This document shows, piece after piece, positions 9,585 through 20,658 of a DNA stretch of 64,000 nt (its first letter is position 1; each line of letters starts with the position of its first letter). The position numbers and the translations under genes were made by a program. The notes beneath the pieces were generated by a model that had not been told where the DNA came from, did not search any database, and worked only from the letters and a program-made list of their open reading frames with translations. This stretch comes from Phymatolithon calcareum. Lineage: Eukaryota > Rhodophyta > Florideophyceae > Hapalidiales. The stretch is from NCBI GenBank assembly GCA_977006965.1, contig OZ345368.1:1674001-1738000 (forward strand). Direction: 5' to 3'.

Positions 9585-9835
9585 TCAAGGGAGATGCGTT
9601 CCCGTAGCTACTCTCTTGTAGCTTCAATCATCTACTCAAATCCGTGTAACCCGGGTTAGCGTCATAGCCCTAGCTGCAAAAACCCTCTCACAGGGGCGAA
9701 GGGAAAAGCTTGGGGTCCGCTGGTCAGATTTCCTATGGGGCTCAGGGTCGCAGCACAATTCACGCCTTGTCTATTCCATGTCGTCATAAAAGGCGATAGT
9801 GAAGAAGAGTAGCTTGTCTAGAGCTTTTTCCGTGA
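9585..9835 (-). repeat. Dispersed repeat shared with 41560-41805 (opposite orientation)
   Basis: The reverse complement aligns with 41560-41805: shared blocks include the AGCTCTAGACAAGCTACT region, the CATGGAATAGACAAGGCG region, the CCCAAGCTTTTCCCT region and the AACCCGGGTTA region. At the 41.6-kb copy it lies between LINE coding fragments, so it is probably a LINE untranslated region. A TATAAAA sequence occurs at one end of the 41.6-kb copy. Confidence 0.75.
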
Positions 9836-11918
9836 TATTAATTTCCTCTTTGGTTAGTTGATATCTGCCGAGGTATTCCTCGAGGTCGCTCATGAGGGTT
9901 GATGCAGTGTCACCGAACTTGTCTGCGAGAAGTGATGTGCGCCGGAGTACAACTGGATGTTCTTTCCCGACAGAATATGAATTCCTTTATTGTTGGCAGC
10001 TCTAAGAGGCAGCTATTCGTCGTTTTGCATTCCTTGGGATTGTTGATGATTACCTTTTCCTTGAAAAGTAGAATAGAGATAGCAAGGAGGGCATAGCCTC
10101 TATGACCAATCCAGTTCTGAACATATGACACGAAAGCGACAAAACGCTTCGTCCATAGATATCACAGCTTAAAGATGAGCGAATGAATACCGCCTCTGCA
10201 GGATGATCATGCAGGAAGGAAGAGATCTTTAAAGTGCTGGATGACTGTTTCTTACTTTCCTCTCTTCTTTAATTTGTGAAGTCACAGTGCCTGTGCGCCT
10301 TTTCATTCGGACAAAGTGGAAACTGCTCCTTAACGAATCTTGGTAACGACTTCCCTTTTTGTCGGAGAGAGAAAGCGCAAAATCTAGAGCCGCCTCCTGA
10401 GATAATTCGTATTCTTCACGTTGACTAAGATGACGAGCAATGAAGGACACAGATATGACGTGGTTTGAAAGAATTTGTACAACAAAGCATCAATTCTTCC
10501 AATGTCTTTGTTCTAACTGCTTGGAAAGAAATTGAAGGCTGTCTAGACACCGGATGGAAGCAAAAATATTAATCCTGTATTGGCGTCCGCACGAGATATC
10601 AGTTCGACAGCACTTTGAGAGCGCGAACAAGGAATTGCTGCTTGCCGCAGGCAGCATACCCAGACTACTATGTCGCAAAACGACAATGAACAGTTCAGAA
10701 CAAAAAGAGAGTTTATTACCTTTCGCACGCTCAACGTTATAGAACCTCGCGAAGGTCCACGTGCTGTTGTCACACACCAGTTAGTTGCGTTGATCCTTAA
10801 TGACCGCTGGATTCCCAAAGTGAGACCAAAACTTGTTGATACGTTTCCGACTGCCTTCCGACTCAACATTTTTTCTCGAGTGTTGGCGCGTTTACACCAT
10901 TTCAAATCTGGTCAACGGCAGTGGAATTCTCTGAATTTCCTCAAACGGTCATGAGCATACGCGACAGTGTGGGAAACGGAGCCACCTGAGATCCTTTGTT
11001 TTTTGCCTTCTCGACAGTGCTTATCCCGGACCTCGAATTTGCGACATACTAGACACTGGCACTCAGAAATTTCTGAGGAACTCAGGCAGAGGTTTTCTCA
11101 AATCATGTCATCCCTTACAGTCTGGAGAGCTGCTCCCACGTGCAGACCGCATACATGCGATTAATCGCATATCAAGCAAAGAAAAATTCACAACTTGCAG
11201 AATATCGCGAGTTTTCCAATTTTTTCTTCTTGATAGTCGAAGAGGGCTGTCTGCCTTCTATACAGATGCTCTTTGCGTTCAGAAGAACCCTTTATTGCTC
11301 TACAGAACTAAAGACATTTTATGGAAAAGAAGGCGAGCTATGATTAAACCAGTTATATGCGATATTTCGAATGTAACATAAAAATATCAACTATATAGTT
11401 GATATTTTTTTGATCCTCGATATTCCAGCAGGATTTTCAACAAGGACAAAAAATTCAAAAAAGCACAATGTTGCTATCAAAAACGTACATTTTCCTTATA
11501 TGCGAAAAATCGCATGCTCCAGGCACGTGGGCTATCCCACGTAAATTCAGGGGTCATTCGCAAGCAGTATGCAGTTTTGATAACCTAACTGTAGTTACGA
11601 CATTTTTTCCGGACTTATTACTCTAAAGAGTGGGGCAGGTGAGGTCCATCTTGTGCACCTCAGTGTTTTCGGTGCAAGAGCCAAATCGGTAGAGTTGAAT
11701 TTATAGTGCAAACTGGTCGACCCAGAGATTTCAGTGGTCAGGTTCTGGTAAGGCTAAGAAGAACAGATTAATAAATTCGGTATCCGAGCCGATTTCCAGC
11801 ACAAACCCTTAGTAGAGTAGTTTTTGAATTTAGTTGTCTCAACCTTCAGGAATTGAACATTGCACTTCGTTCTTGAAGAGCACAAGTGCTGTCCCCACTT
11901 CCCGCTGAAAATTTTCAG
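9836..11918. other. Gene-poor intergenic stretch
   Basis: No supported gene. It contains a 16-bp palindrome at 11155-11170 and a 30-bp palindrome at 11380-11409. Confidence 0.4.
11380..11409. repeat. Perfect 30-bp AT-rich palindrome
   Basis: AAAAATATCAACTAT is followed directly by its exact reverse complement; the next base pair outward is a mismatch. Confidence 0.95.
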
Positions 11919-11925
11919 TATAAAA
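11919..11925 (+). promoter_or_regulatory. TATA box (TATAAAA) of the small gene at 12009
   Basis: TATAAAA lies 84 bp upstream of ATG 12009, followed by a C/A-rich leader. Spacing is compatible with a short 5' UTR. Confidence 0.5.
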
Positions 11926-12008
11926 CGCGCGGGTCTCGAAGAGAGTAGGCAAAGTTCTCTTCAACTCCCAATCCAACAGAGCAAACCCAGCTCACAGCCT
12001 CCATCAGA

Positions 12009-12458
12009 ATGAAGGGCTTTCTGAAGGCCTTCTGTAAACGAGTGAGAATTGCGGTACGCGACGCGGAATTTGGCTCCGTTGTGACTCTGTACAAAGAGTC
12101 TGGTGGTACGCTCTTCATGGGCGTTGGCTACAAAGGCAGTGGAGGAAGTGGTCATGCCATATTTGAGCTGAATGGTCGGCCTGCGGATGGATACTTGGCT
12201 GGTTTGTTGGTGGGCACTGCCAAGGCCATGGGATGCGACCCGATTGCAACTAGGAATGACAAAGACCGTCTGATGAATGTGGCTACTGCTGTGGGGCAAG
12301 GACATCCCATGTTAAGTGATTACACCTGGGTGGCAGCAGTATTTCTCAACATTCGCGTTGAGTTGGCGTGCTACTGCACTCCTGATGTCGACGATGCCGA
12401 GACTACCGGTCAGGGAGCGATGCCTTGTACTTGTGAAAACGCCAATGGCGTTGAGTGA
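12009..12458 (+). CDS. Small orphan protein, 149 aa
   Basis: A single-exon frame with ATG 12009 preceded by a TATA box. The protein begins with a basic stretch, then has Gly-rich strands (SGGTLFMGVGYKGSGGSGHAIFEL) and a Cys-containing acidic tail. No signal peptide and no recognised domain. Support comes from balanced amino-acid composition and the promoter-like upstream context, in a region where other frames are shorter and less regular. Function unknown. Confidence 0.5.
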   Translation: MKGFLKAFCKRVRIAVRDAEFGSVVTLYKESGGTLFMGVGYKGSGGSGHAIFELNGRPADGYLAGLLVGTAKAMGCDPIATRNDKDRLMNVATAVGQGHPMLSDYTWVAAVFLNIRVELACYCTPDVDDAETTGQGAMPCTCENANGVE

Positions 12459-13944
12459 GCAAGAGATGACACTGAGGTGCAGGGTGAGGTGTGGACGAGT
12501 TATGAATGTTGAGTGACCGATGATCTTTGTTCACCCAGTCGAATGGAGTTTTTTAGAAGATTATTAAGCGCTGTTGCTTCGTCCAAGGTATGCAGGGATA
12601 GCGAACGATAACAGTTATCGTTACTATAGTTAATATTTAAACCAGTATTCCTTGAACATTTCAAAGTAAAACATCTTGGTGCACAATTCTCTTCCAAAAA
12701 TAGAGAAAGATTAAGATGCAAGATTTTGACCAAATGGCCATTTTCTCGGAAAAGAGAGACCAGCTGGAAAAGGAACGGCAGAAAAAGAAAGGCTTGAGAC
12801 TAGACTAGAGACGACCAGATGCATGGAGAACTGGTCTTATATTCTCATGCTCTCACTTTCTAGCTAGCTGCATAACTTGACGAGAAGACGCCTCTCATTG
12901 GGTTCCAGTGCATGGGATAACATGAACCACGGAACGAGGAAAAAACGAGACTCTAGAATCAGAACAACAAGGGGAGATCCTATTCAATGTCGAGCACAGC
13001 GTCTAGGCGCGGAGACTCAAAAGGTTGGTAAATCCCCAGAGATTTTAGGAAGAGTGATACAACGCTTGGTGAAGGCGAGGACCACTGCTGACAAATTGCC
13101 CATATTTGTAGCATGCAAGAATGCGCACTGGAAAAAGAAATCAATGCCTGAACACAAGGCATTGCCTCGAGGACAGACTCCGCCTCGAGGTAGAATCCAA
13201 TCTGCAGGCCAGCAACGACGAATTCTAGCTTCAGAATGCTTAGAATTAGAAATGAGACTAAAGTTAAGACTGTAGAGTTCCCAGCGATGGCTCCAACACT
13301 CAGAAACTGTGCGAGTTTGCGGCTCTCGAACGGCATAGCGGTATAATAGCTGCAGTCTTTCACAGCACATGAATTCACTTCCAGCGCTCATAGCGGTATA
13401 AATGCATAGCAGTTCGATGAACAGAACGACCAGCATAAAAGACACGAAAACCTTTCAAAGAAAAATTTTCAGAAAGAAAACGCTTGGCAAGCGGTTCGGA
13501 GCTTGGAATGGAAGGCCCCTGGATTTCCCTCTGGTGTCCGGCAACGGGGACGACTATGCATTCACAACAGTCCTGACTGGCCCGAAAGAGTGCATAGTCG
13601 TTGGTGGCGAGGATGGTGCTGCGCACACGTAGGTAGAGCTGATGTGTGCGTATTGCATGGGGAAGAGGAAGAAGTGAGAGTTTGTATTTAAGAGGTGGAG
13701 GTGAAAGAAAAGATGGGTGCCGGGCTTGCTATCTCTTCAGTCGATGTGGAGGTGTTACCACCGTGCGCACATTTTATGGACGTTCACATATGCACATCTA
13801 GCGCAAAGTACCAATTGATGCCTCACACTACCATTTGGGGTTGTGGCGAAGAGCCTTTTCCAAATGACAGTTTGCGAAAGAGATAGTAATGGAAATTGCC
13901 ACGAGCACAAGAGCGGTTGGTTCATCATTCGCCACCGAAATATT
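12459..13944. other. Intergenic; weak coding-like segment at 13402-13632
   Basis: No gene can be firmly supported. A plus-strand frame at 13402-13632 has coding-like composition (Gly/Asp-rich) with TATAAAT at about 13396, but it shows no family resemblance and is left uncalled. Confidence 0.35.
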
Positions 13945-14611
13945 CGCGGCTGTCTGAACTCTTGAAGCAGCTGGTTTACCGATAGCAGGAGCTGCCTGGA
14001 TGCGCTGACCGAGCAGCTGTGGATGTATGGGGAGATGAAAAGAAAGCTGTGGGATATCATGGAGAGCGTAATAGTGAACATGATGACTATAGAAGCCGTT
14101 TGGATTCCAAGCCACTGTAGCTTCTCTGGGAACGAAAAAGCAGACAGTCTTGCTCGACGAGGTGTTACGGATTCAGATCCAGTGGTGCATCAAAACATAC
14201 CGTTGACCCTGCAACTTGCGCCGGCCGTCATTAAACCACACAATTCGACGAAGCTAAGGAGTCTACATTGCCTTTCCCCAGAACACAAAATAAGCCCCAG
14301 ACGCCCTGAAATGACCATCGATCAACTTGCCTCAAGATGACGCTCGCTGGCATCATCTTTTCGCCATGGTTCTGTTGAACACGGCTCTACGATAAGGCCT
14401 GTACCGTGGGAAACAAGTAGACATTTGATCATCTAGTTCTACGTTGCAGTGGACTGGCGCTACCAACACGGGACTGTATTGGTAGAGTTGAGACAAAAAC
14501 GGTAGAGGAGAAATCGCGCGAGGTACGAAAATTCTTTAACAATTTAAGGCTGTTTGACATCCCCAGCGCTGTAACTTCACGAGCAGTTTCTTCGATGAAG
14601 AAAAAATGAGG
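13945..14611 (+). mobile_element. Eroded non-LTR retrotransposon fragment: RNase H domain and C-terminus
   Basis: Translating with frame changes gives SWFTDSRSCLDALTEQLW just upstream of 14023, where TDS is the RNase H catalytic-Asp motif. The frame 14023-14340 then carries VWIPSHCSFSGNEKADSLAR, the His/Asn-Glu-Lys-Ala-Asp signature of LINE RNase H. Further downstream in another frame, TFDHLVLRCSGLALPTRDC matches the Cys/His-bearing C-terminus usual after RNase H. Stops and frameshifts break the reading, so this is a dead copy. It belongs to a different LINE type from the copies at 38-44 kb, which lack this domain. Confidence 0.75.
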
Positions 14612-15362
14612 CGTAGCAGTACAAAAAGCATATGGGGGCAAGTGCTATGCACTTGGGGCCATATGATGTAATTCTAGTGACCATAGGAATTGCAGTCGTT
14701 CCAACACACAGTAACGAAGGGAGACGAATTTGGTACTACCATGACTACATGACTTAGATTATCAAGGAGCGAACTACTCATTGAGTAGGCCTCGGGGCAT
14801 TGGAGCTTGAAGAAAGCAGCTTATCGTATCACTGCGCGCTGAAAAATGCTTGACTTCCCTTTACTCTTATTCCGAGAAGAAATACACGTCTGTTGGTATT
14901 TGTTCCATCTCGGAGTACAACAAGAGCAGGCCTAAGTTCTCTAATTTTGTAGTTGCAGTGCTTTCGAGAAACATAGGCCCGTACTGCCATATGAGGCTAT
15001 GCAAGGGATAGATTGGGGGCAGAATACGCCCACACCCGGCTTGCCGTCTGGTAAAGGAACAATCGCAAAAGTACTTGAGCTCTATGACCACGCCTCGTCG
15101 GATCATCGCAGTGATTCGACGGATCGTTTTCGCAGAGCAAAACGATGCCTCACCTGAAACTGAGACGCGTGGGTGTTGTTGATTGGCTTGTACGCAAACT
15201 TTGTGAATACAATTCCTCGAATCCCAAAATGGAGACATTTTGAAATCAACTTCGCCCATGTACAGGAGATTGGAGGGAATCCCTGCCACATCGACATGCA
15301 GATGACTAAATCGTCTACCTCGTCGAGTTAAGGGCTCTTGCCGGTGCTCGACGGAAAAAGAC
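14612..15362. other. Intergenic region upstream of the FAD monooxygenase gene
   Basis: No gene seen. It includes a short near-palindrome around 14629-14667. Confidence 0.4.
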
Positions 15363-16957
15363 ATGTCGGCTTTCACGAATTCTACAGCGTCGGCGAGATT
15401 TCTTGACCGGAACAGCGGCCGTCCGGTCCGAGCAGTGGTTTGCAGTGCGAGCGGCCCTGAAGCACCCCGAGTCGCGGCAGTAGTCATTGGTGCCGGCCCT
15501 GCCGGTGCACTTGCCGCGCTTCATCTCCAGCGTGGTGGTTTCTCTTCCGTCACGGTCCTCGAGCAACGACTGCCGACTCAAACCGTGTCTACAGGTGTGA
15601 ACCAAAGTCGCAAGAGGTACGTGATCGACTTGGGTCGTGCTACATCGCCGGCAGGAACGGTATACCCTGCAATAACACTGACTACTCTTGCTCTTGACCG
15701 CGTATGCACAGCTACTCTATCATTCTGTCCGATCGCGGCATGAAGTCTCTAAAGTGCTTTCCGGGTCTCTTGGACAATGTTAGTGACCGTGGGATAAAAT
15801 GTTGCAATAGTACGTCTTATAGGCGTACGGGTCAGACTGTGGCTAAGCAGAGGACGCGGCCGGCCAGCTGGTCTGTGGACAGGCAAGACATTGTGGACGC
15901 CATAGTGAAGTACGCGGGTGACAAAGTGGACTGGAAGTTTGGCATGCGCGTGGACTCTGTGGACTTTGACAACCGCGTCGTGGCATGCACGAATATATCC
16001 AATGCTAAACTCACGTATCCGTACGACCTGCTCGTGGTGGCACAGGGCGTTTACTCATCGGTGCGGCAGGCGGCGGCCGAGAGGGGCCTCCTCGAGGTGC
16101 ACAAGCAGAAATCGGACCAGATGCAATGGAAAATTGCATCCCTCGGCTTGCCCAGCTCCTGGCGCATACCACCACCGCCATCCAAGCCTGGCACCGGTGA
16201 CTTTTTTATTTTTTCTGCACACCAGCCATTGATCACACTGCTTGCTCCGCCGCGTAAAGACGGCCATGTCAATGCGATTGTTGTTGTGGAGAAGGGTGAC
16301 TTTGACAAGGGTGCACTGTTGGGGGACCGAGAAGCGGTGAAGAGGGAGTTTGCGAAACGCTTCCCGGCGGTGTTTGGTGAGGGAAATATGCCGACGGATG
16401 CGTTTGCAGACGATATTCTTGCACAACCAGTATCTATTGGCGGTGTTACGACAATATTGAGTCGATACGACGTTATGGATTCTGTGGTATTTGTTGGGGA
16501 CTGCGCGTCGTCGTGCTGGCCAAGTCTGGGCCAGGGTTGCAACCAGGCGTTGGAAAGCGTGGATGTCCTTGCGCAGCATCTTTTTCGCGGTGCCACGGAT
16601 TCGAGATGCATGCCGACGGCTTCCGAACTAGGTGAAAGATTGCAAGCCTTTACGGTCGCACGTCGCCCTGACGCGGACGCTGTAGGGGAGATGAGTGAAA
16701 ATGGGTTTGGGAAAAATGCACGGGCGCCGACGTTTTGGACGTTCGCACGAATTGGCGTAACCTTGCTTGCTCACAAGGTGTTTGGAACCGCGCAACCCGC
16801 AATTTTTTCCCTTTCTACCCCCGATGTGCCTTATCGAGAAGTCTGGCAGCAGTGGCAGCGTCAGAATCGCACCGTGGAAAATGTGGTATGGGCTATGACT
16901 GGCTGTGCAGTCGCCGTGGCCCTCGCGGGTGTTCGCCTCGCGGTTATGACGCGCTGA
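15363..16957 (+). CDS. FAD-dependent monooxygenase of the kynurenine 3-monooxygenase type, two exons, 499 aa
   Basis: Exons 15363-15616 and 15712-16957. The 95-bp intron (GTACGT at 15617, CACAG ending 15711) is phase 2 and joins NQSRK to SYSIILSDRGMKSL, matching the GRSINLALSHRG block of kynurenine 3-monooxygenase. The first 36 residues are Ser/Arg/Ala-rich and look like an organellar (plastid or mitochondrial) presequence. Then come the dinucleotide-binding GAGPAG (43-48) with Glu67, and the second FAD motif VVFVGDCASSCWPSLGQGCNQAL (Asp at about 348). A hydrophobic segment near the C-terminus (about 475-492) resembles the membrane anchor of that family. Substrate is unproven: an aromatic hydroxylase, but not necessarily kynurenine-specific. 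An upstream TSD/TATA structure was not identified. Confidence 0.85.
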
Positions 16958-17646
16958 ATGGCAGACGTCAAATGCGTTGTTAACAGCTGCAATGGGGAGC
17001 TCTTCCGAACGGGAAGTAGTTGGGGAAGACCAATCGTTGCGAATCACAGCCTCTGCTCCATATACATGCACGGTAGCAACATGACGTAGTAAGTGTCAGA
17101 CAATGTCGCCATCCTCATAAATCTCTCTGGTAGCCTTTTCTAAACCCAGGTCGATCATGCGATGCATCTTAGTCCAATGATATAGCCCAGCGCTGGGTCA
17201 CACAACTCGTGAAAGGCGTTCGCAATCTCAAGCACTCCGAATGGGGGGTTAAAGACGATCCGCGCCTCGCGTAGCGCTCTGCCTCCTTGCGGCCCGCCGA
17301 TCACTTAAAGAACGCTGCACCTGTTGCACGAAGACCAAGTCAATGTCGGCCTATACTGTATAGCGCAGTCCTAGCTGCCCGATGACAGCCTTCGAGTTGG
17401 AAAGCCGGTCTTGAAAACCATTATTTTTTATGTAAAAGCTTAATATGTTTTAAACTTTTTGGGGGTTTTGAGTGAAGGATTCAATTTTCTGAAAAATATT
17501 TCAACTTTTGTTTTGCTGGACAGAGTATGATATTGATACCCTAGCTGTGGACTGGACGCCGGCCGTGTTACTGCGATCAAGATCATCACCTTGTCGACGG
17601 AGCCAATCTTCGGAACTGCACATTCGCGCCGCAGCATTCCGTCAAA
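16958..17646. other. Intergenic region upstream of RPL23A copy 2
   Basis: No gene seen. AT-rich segment around 17420-17520 precedes the ribosomal protein gene. Confidence 0.4.
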
Positions 17647-18246
17647 ATGCCGCCAAAGAAAGGTAAGTTATCGCTCTTTTGATGAACCGTAAATCGCTTG
17701 TGCGATTGGAAAGGCACGATTCTAACGAAGACGCTCCCGGATGATACGCCCGCTCGTTGCCATCGACTTCGATCCCTTCGCGTGCCGTGATGTGCATCAT
17801 TCAATTTGCTATCGATAGTTGATGCCGCCACAAAGGCCTCAAAGGCTGCGCGCGCAGCGAAAGCCGGCGTGCAAATTGTAAAGAAAAAGAAGATTAGAAC
17901 GTCGGTGCATTTCGAGAGGCCCGATACTCTCAAACTTGGTCGTGAACCCAAGTACCCGCGAAAGGCGCTCGCAAACAAGCCGAAACTAGATGACTATCAG
18001 GTCATCAAGTACCCGCTGACCACTGAGAGCGCGATGAAGTTGATTGAGGATGATAATACCATAGTGTTCATTGTGGATGTGCGTGCAAATAAGCCGAAGA
18101 TTAAGGCCGCGGTCTCTAAGATTTACGACATCCAAGCGGCGAAGGTGAACACTCTTGTGCGCCCTGACGGACAGAAGAAAGCATATGTGCGTCTGACGGC
18201 TGACAATGATGCACTCGACGTTGCTTCCCGCATTGGCATTATCTAA
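17647..18246 (+). CDS. RPL23A: 60S ribosomal protein uL23 (RPL23A), copy 2, two exons, 147 aa
   Basis: Exons 17647-17662 and 17819-18246. The 156-bp intron (GTAAGT at 17663, ATAG ending 17818) sits at the same phase-1 position as in copy 1, after the fifth codon. The spliced protein starts [22 protein letters not shown] and has the complete uL23 core through ASRIGII. Exon 2 is almost identical to that of copy 1 even at silent sites, whereas introns, exon 1 and flanks are unrelated. That pattern fits gene conversion or purifying selection confined to exon 2. The two copies lie about 10.8 kb apart in the same orientation. Confidence 0.95.
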
Positions 18247-18780
18247 ATCATTCGGGCTTACTCTGGCCTCATTGACATAGGTTTGTGCAAGCTGTGGATA
18301 AAGTGGTGTACTACATGTGGTCGCACTGTTAGCCTACGTTGCTGCATCGCCGTGCAATTCACTAACGTTGTTCCGCGCGCGCTGATCGTTTTGTTGATTA
18401 AATGGACGAAGCTCAAGATTTTGAGTAGCGGTGCGGACCCGCAATCAATTCGCCCTTGGGCACACATAGGACATGAGTGCCAACAGACCGAATCTGCTGA
18501 AGCTTCAGAAGTTTTGTAAGAATGTTATAGTGTAAACCATGGAGATGCGTTTGCGGGAGTATCAGACTCATGAAACTCGTAGAAGCGGGAAAAACCACTG
18601 TAGCTTCTCGTGATTGAACTCATTGCAGGGGATCCTGTTCTTAAGCCTCAATCCGCAGAGCTGTCGCATGCCTCCTTCGCAGCGCAGCCACAACTTATGC
18701 GTCGTCCAATTAAGCGCCAGTGAACGAAGGCATGTCATATCGCAGTATCAAACGGGTTCTTTTCCAAAGCATTGAACGCC
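18247..18780. other. Intergenic spacer
   Basis: Nothing supportable is seen. Confidence 0.4.
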
Positions 18781-19125
18781 ATGGCTCACATCAAGAACAA
18801 CACATTTCCTTCTGATGCAGTCATCGGAGCCGAGAAAGCGTCGCGCAAGCGTGCACGTCCCGCTGTAAATGCAGAAGATGTTCTTGAGGGTGTGCTCATT
18901 TGGACAAATCGCCTTGCGCGAGCCCGAGAAGAGGGAGAGCTAAGGTCAATGGAGATTGTGCGGCATCTTACGCAGCAGGCGAAGGAGGAAAAGGCTACGG
19001 CTAGTTTAATTGCGCGCTGGGGCATGCAGATCGAAAGCTTGGCGGTGCGGACTAGCCCCGGGCCAGGCTGGATGCGAAGACGTCGAAGCGAGGAATTGAA
19101 TGTTCATTCTTCTTCTGATGAGTAG
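18781..19125 (+). CDS. Small basic/acidic-tailed orphan protein, 114 aa
   Basis: ATG 18781 has a favourable context (GCC before, G after); an in-frame TTG three codons upstream is ignored. The protein has an SRKRAR basic cluster (about residues 21-26) that could be a nuclear localisation signal, a central amphipathic helix (about 33-80) rich in Ala, Glu and Arg, and a C-terminal RRRR run followed by SSSDE, a likely casein-kinase-II-type acidic tail. No domain recognised; a small nuclear protein is a reasonable guess. Confidence 0.5.
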   Translation: MAHIKNNTFPSDAVIGAEKASRKRARPAVNAEDVLEGVLIWTNRLARAREEGELRSMEIVRHLTQQAKEEKATASLIARWGMQIESLAVRTSPGPGWMRRRRSEELNVHSSSDE

Positions 19126-19588
19126 TGTGGATCTGGAGGTTTGTGCAATGCGAGCCGTTGTATTCTCCAAGCACAAGATTGCGGAAGATCCTCAGACGCG
19201 ATGTCACTCCACTGCGAAAGTAGCGCGAAAATGTTGACAATATTGTCAAAGTGTGCATTGAGAACGAGGAGCAGTACTCGTCTCCACACTCTGCAGATAA
19301 CGAAACAATGCTGCAATTTTGCGCATCCAGTATTGTCGTTCAAAGTGTTTCCTTTTCTCCAACTTTGATGATAAACTTCCAAAAATGGTACATGTTGTGT
19401 GAGGTGCGCAAAATCTGGGGCAACGCTTGCATGGCGCTTTAATATTACAGGAATGCAATTTTGCAGGGCTCCGCAGACTTGCTTCTGCCGCCCGCACGAT
19501 CAATCCTGGCCACCAAACTTTCGCCCTGTCGGAAGTATTTTCCCATTTTTATGCCGGTGCACATTCTGTGTCAGTTTCCATCACCACG
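19126..19588. other. Intergenic spacer
   Basis: Nothing supportable is seen. An open frame runs into the next gene from a TTG at 19427, but it contains no ATG before 19589. Confidence 0.4.
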
Positions 19589-20134
19589 ATGCAGAGCACA
19601 GGAATCTCTGAGCACTCCAGTTCTTCCTCGCCCGGTGCAACAAACGGTAGCATATCACCGTCCCTGTCTTTGAGTCGGATTTTCACGCGATCGAAGTCCA
19701 ATCGAGCGCGAAGTGCCTCCCGCTCTTCCACGCCATACTCGTCTCCGAAGGCCGTGGCCGCAGGTGGGAGCTTTTCCCCCACAGGGGCTCCCGCATCGAA
19801 GCCGCTGGTACCGCCGAGTCCACGTAGCAACTCCATATTCCAAAAGAAACGCATCGGGATGAACGCACTCACGTTGAAGTTTCCTGACACCAATCGCGGA
19901 AGCCTGAAGAAGCGAGCTAATTTCCTGCTTCATACCGCGGATGATGCACGAGAGACGAAGAGTATCAACAAGTTCAAGAAATTGGAACAAGCTAGCAGTC
20001 CATCTGAAGTGAAAATAACAACGGTGCAGAGCCCGAATGCATTGGCTGAGAAGTCTGACTGTGAAGAAGCTCGAGAGGTAAACCCGCGCTTCACTGTTCC
20101 GATCATTTTTACGAAGCTGAAAAACAAAAGATAG
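19589..20134 (+). CDS. Ser/Pro-rich disordered orphan protein, 181 aa
   Basis: The first in-frame ATG is 19589. The N-terminal ~100 residues are dominated by Ser with many SP and RS/SR dipeptides (SRIFTRSKSNRARSASRSS, then SP-containing segments), typical of a phosphorylated disordered region. The C-terminal part is basic and helical (SLKKRANFLLH, KSINKFKKLE). No folded domain is recognised. The repeated SP sites suggest regulation by proline-directed kinases, which is inference only. Confidence 0.5.
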   Translation: MQSTGISEHSSSSSPGATNGSISPSLSLSRIFTRSKSNRARSASRSSTPYSSPKAVAAGGSFSPTGAPASKPLVPPSPRSNSIFQKKRIGMNALTLKFPDTNRGSLKKRANFLLHTADDARETKSINKFKKLEQASSPSEVKITTVQSPNALAEKSDCEEAREVNPRFTVPIIFTKLKNKR

Positions 20135-20658
20135 GGCCTTGCGCATCTTGACCAGCAATCTCTTTGTCTGTACAATTCGAAAATTGCACATGAATTTCGC
20201 CAATTTGAGACGAATGAGTATGGATAACATCATTTTGACGGGAACTGCTTACGCGTGTCCTCGTAACCGGCAAAAGTAAAACTTTGGAATGTTCTAAATT
20301 TGAATTTCATCTTGCCGCTTCGAGCTAGTTAGTTTACTTTGACGGGAAACATTTTGCAAATCAACTCACGTCTGGGGTGAGCGTCCAGCCCTTAGCAAGC
20401 CCGCGCACCATGTGTACGATGGGAATTGCAATTTAGCATGTGTGTGTAGTGCGGATCATGAATCGGATGCACGGTGCACCAAAAATTTCTAAATTTAATC
20501 ATCTGTCATAGCATTCAAAAATTGCCCATCACCTTCACGCAACCTACACCATGGTGTCTGTGCCCCCGCGATCACTACTAACAACGTATGTTACCCCACT
20601 ACTATAAGAGCGATCGAGCTCACGCGTCTCCTGAAACAACAACGGAGTACGTCTCGTG
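20135..20658. other. Intergenic region upstream of the F-box-like gene
   Basis: No gene seen. A TATAAGAG sequence at about 20604 lies roughly 55 bp before the next start codon. Confidence 0.4.

Noticed and set aside
10543-10954. Overlapping 120- and 94-codon frames on opposite strands
   Set aside because: No family resemblance and no supporting promoter or splice context.
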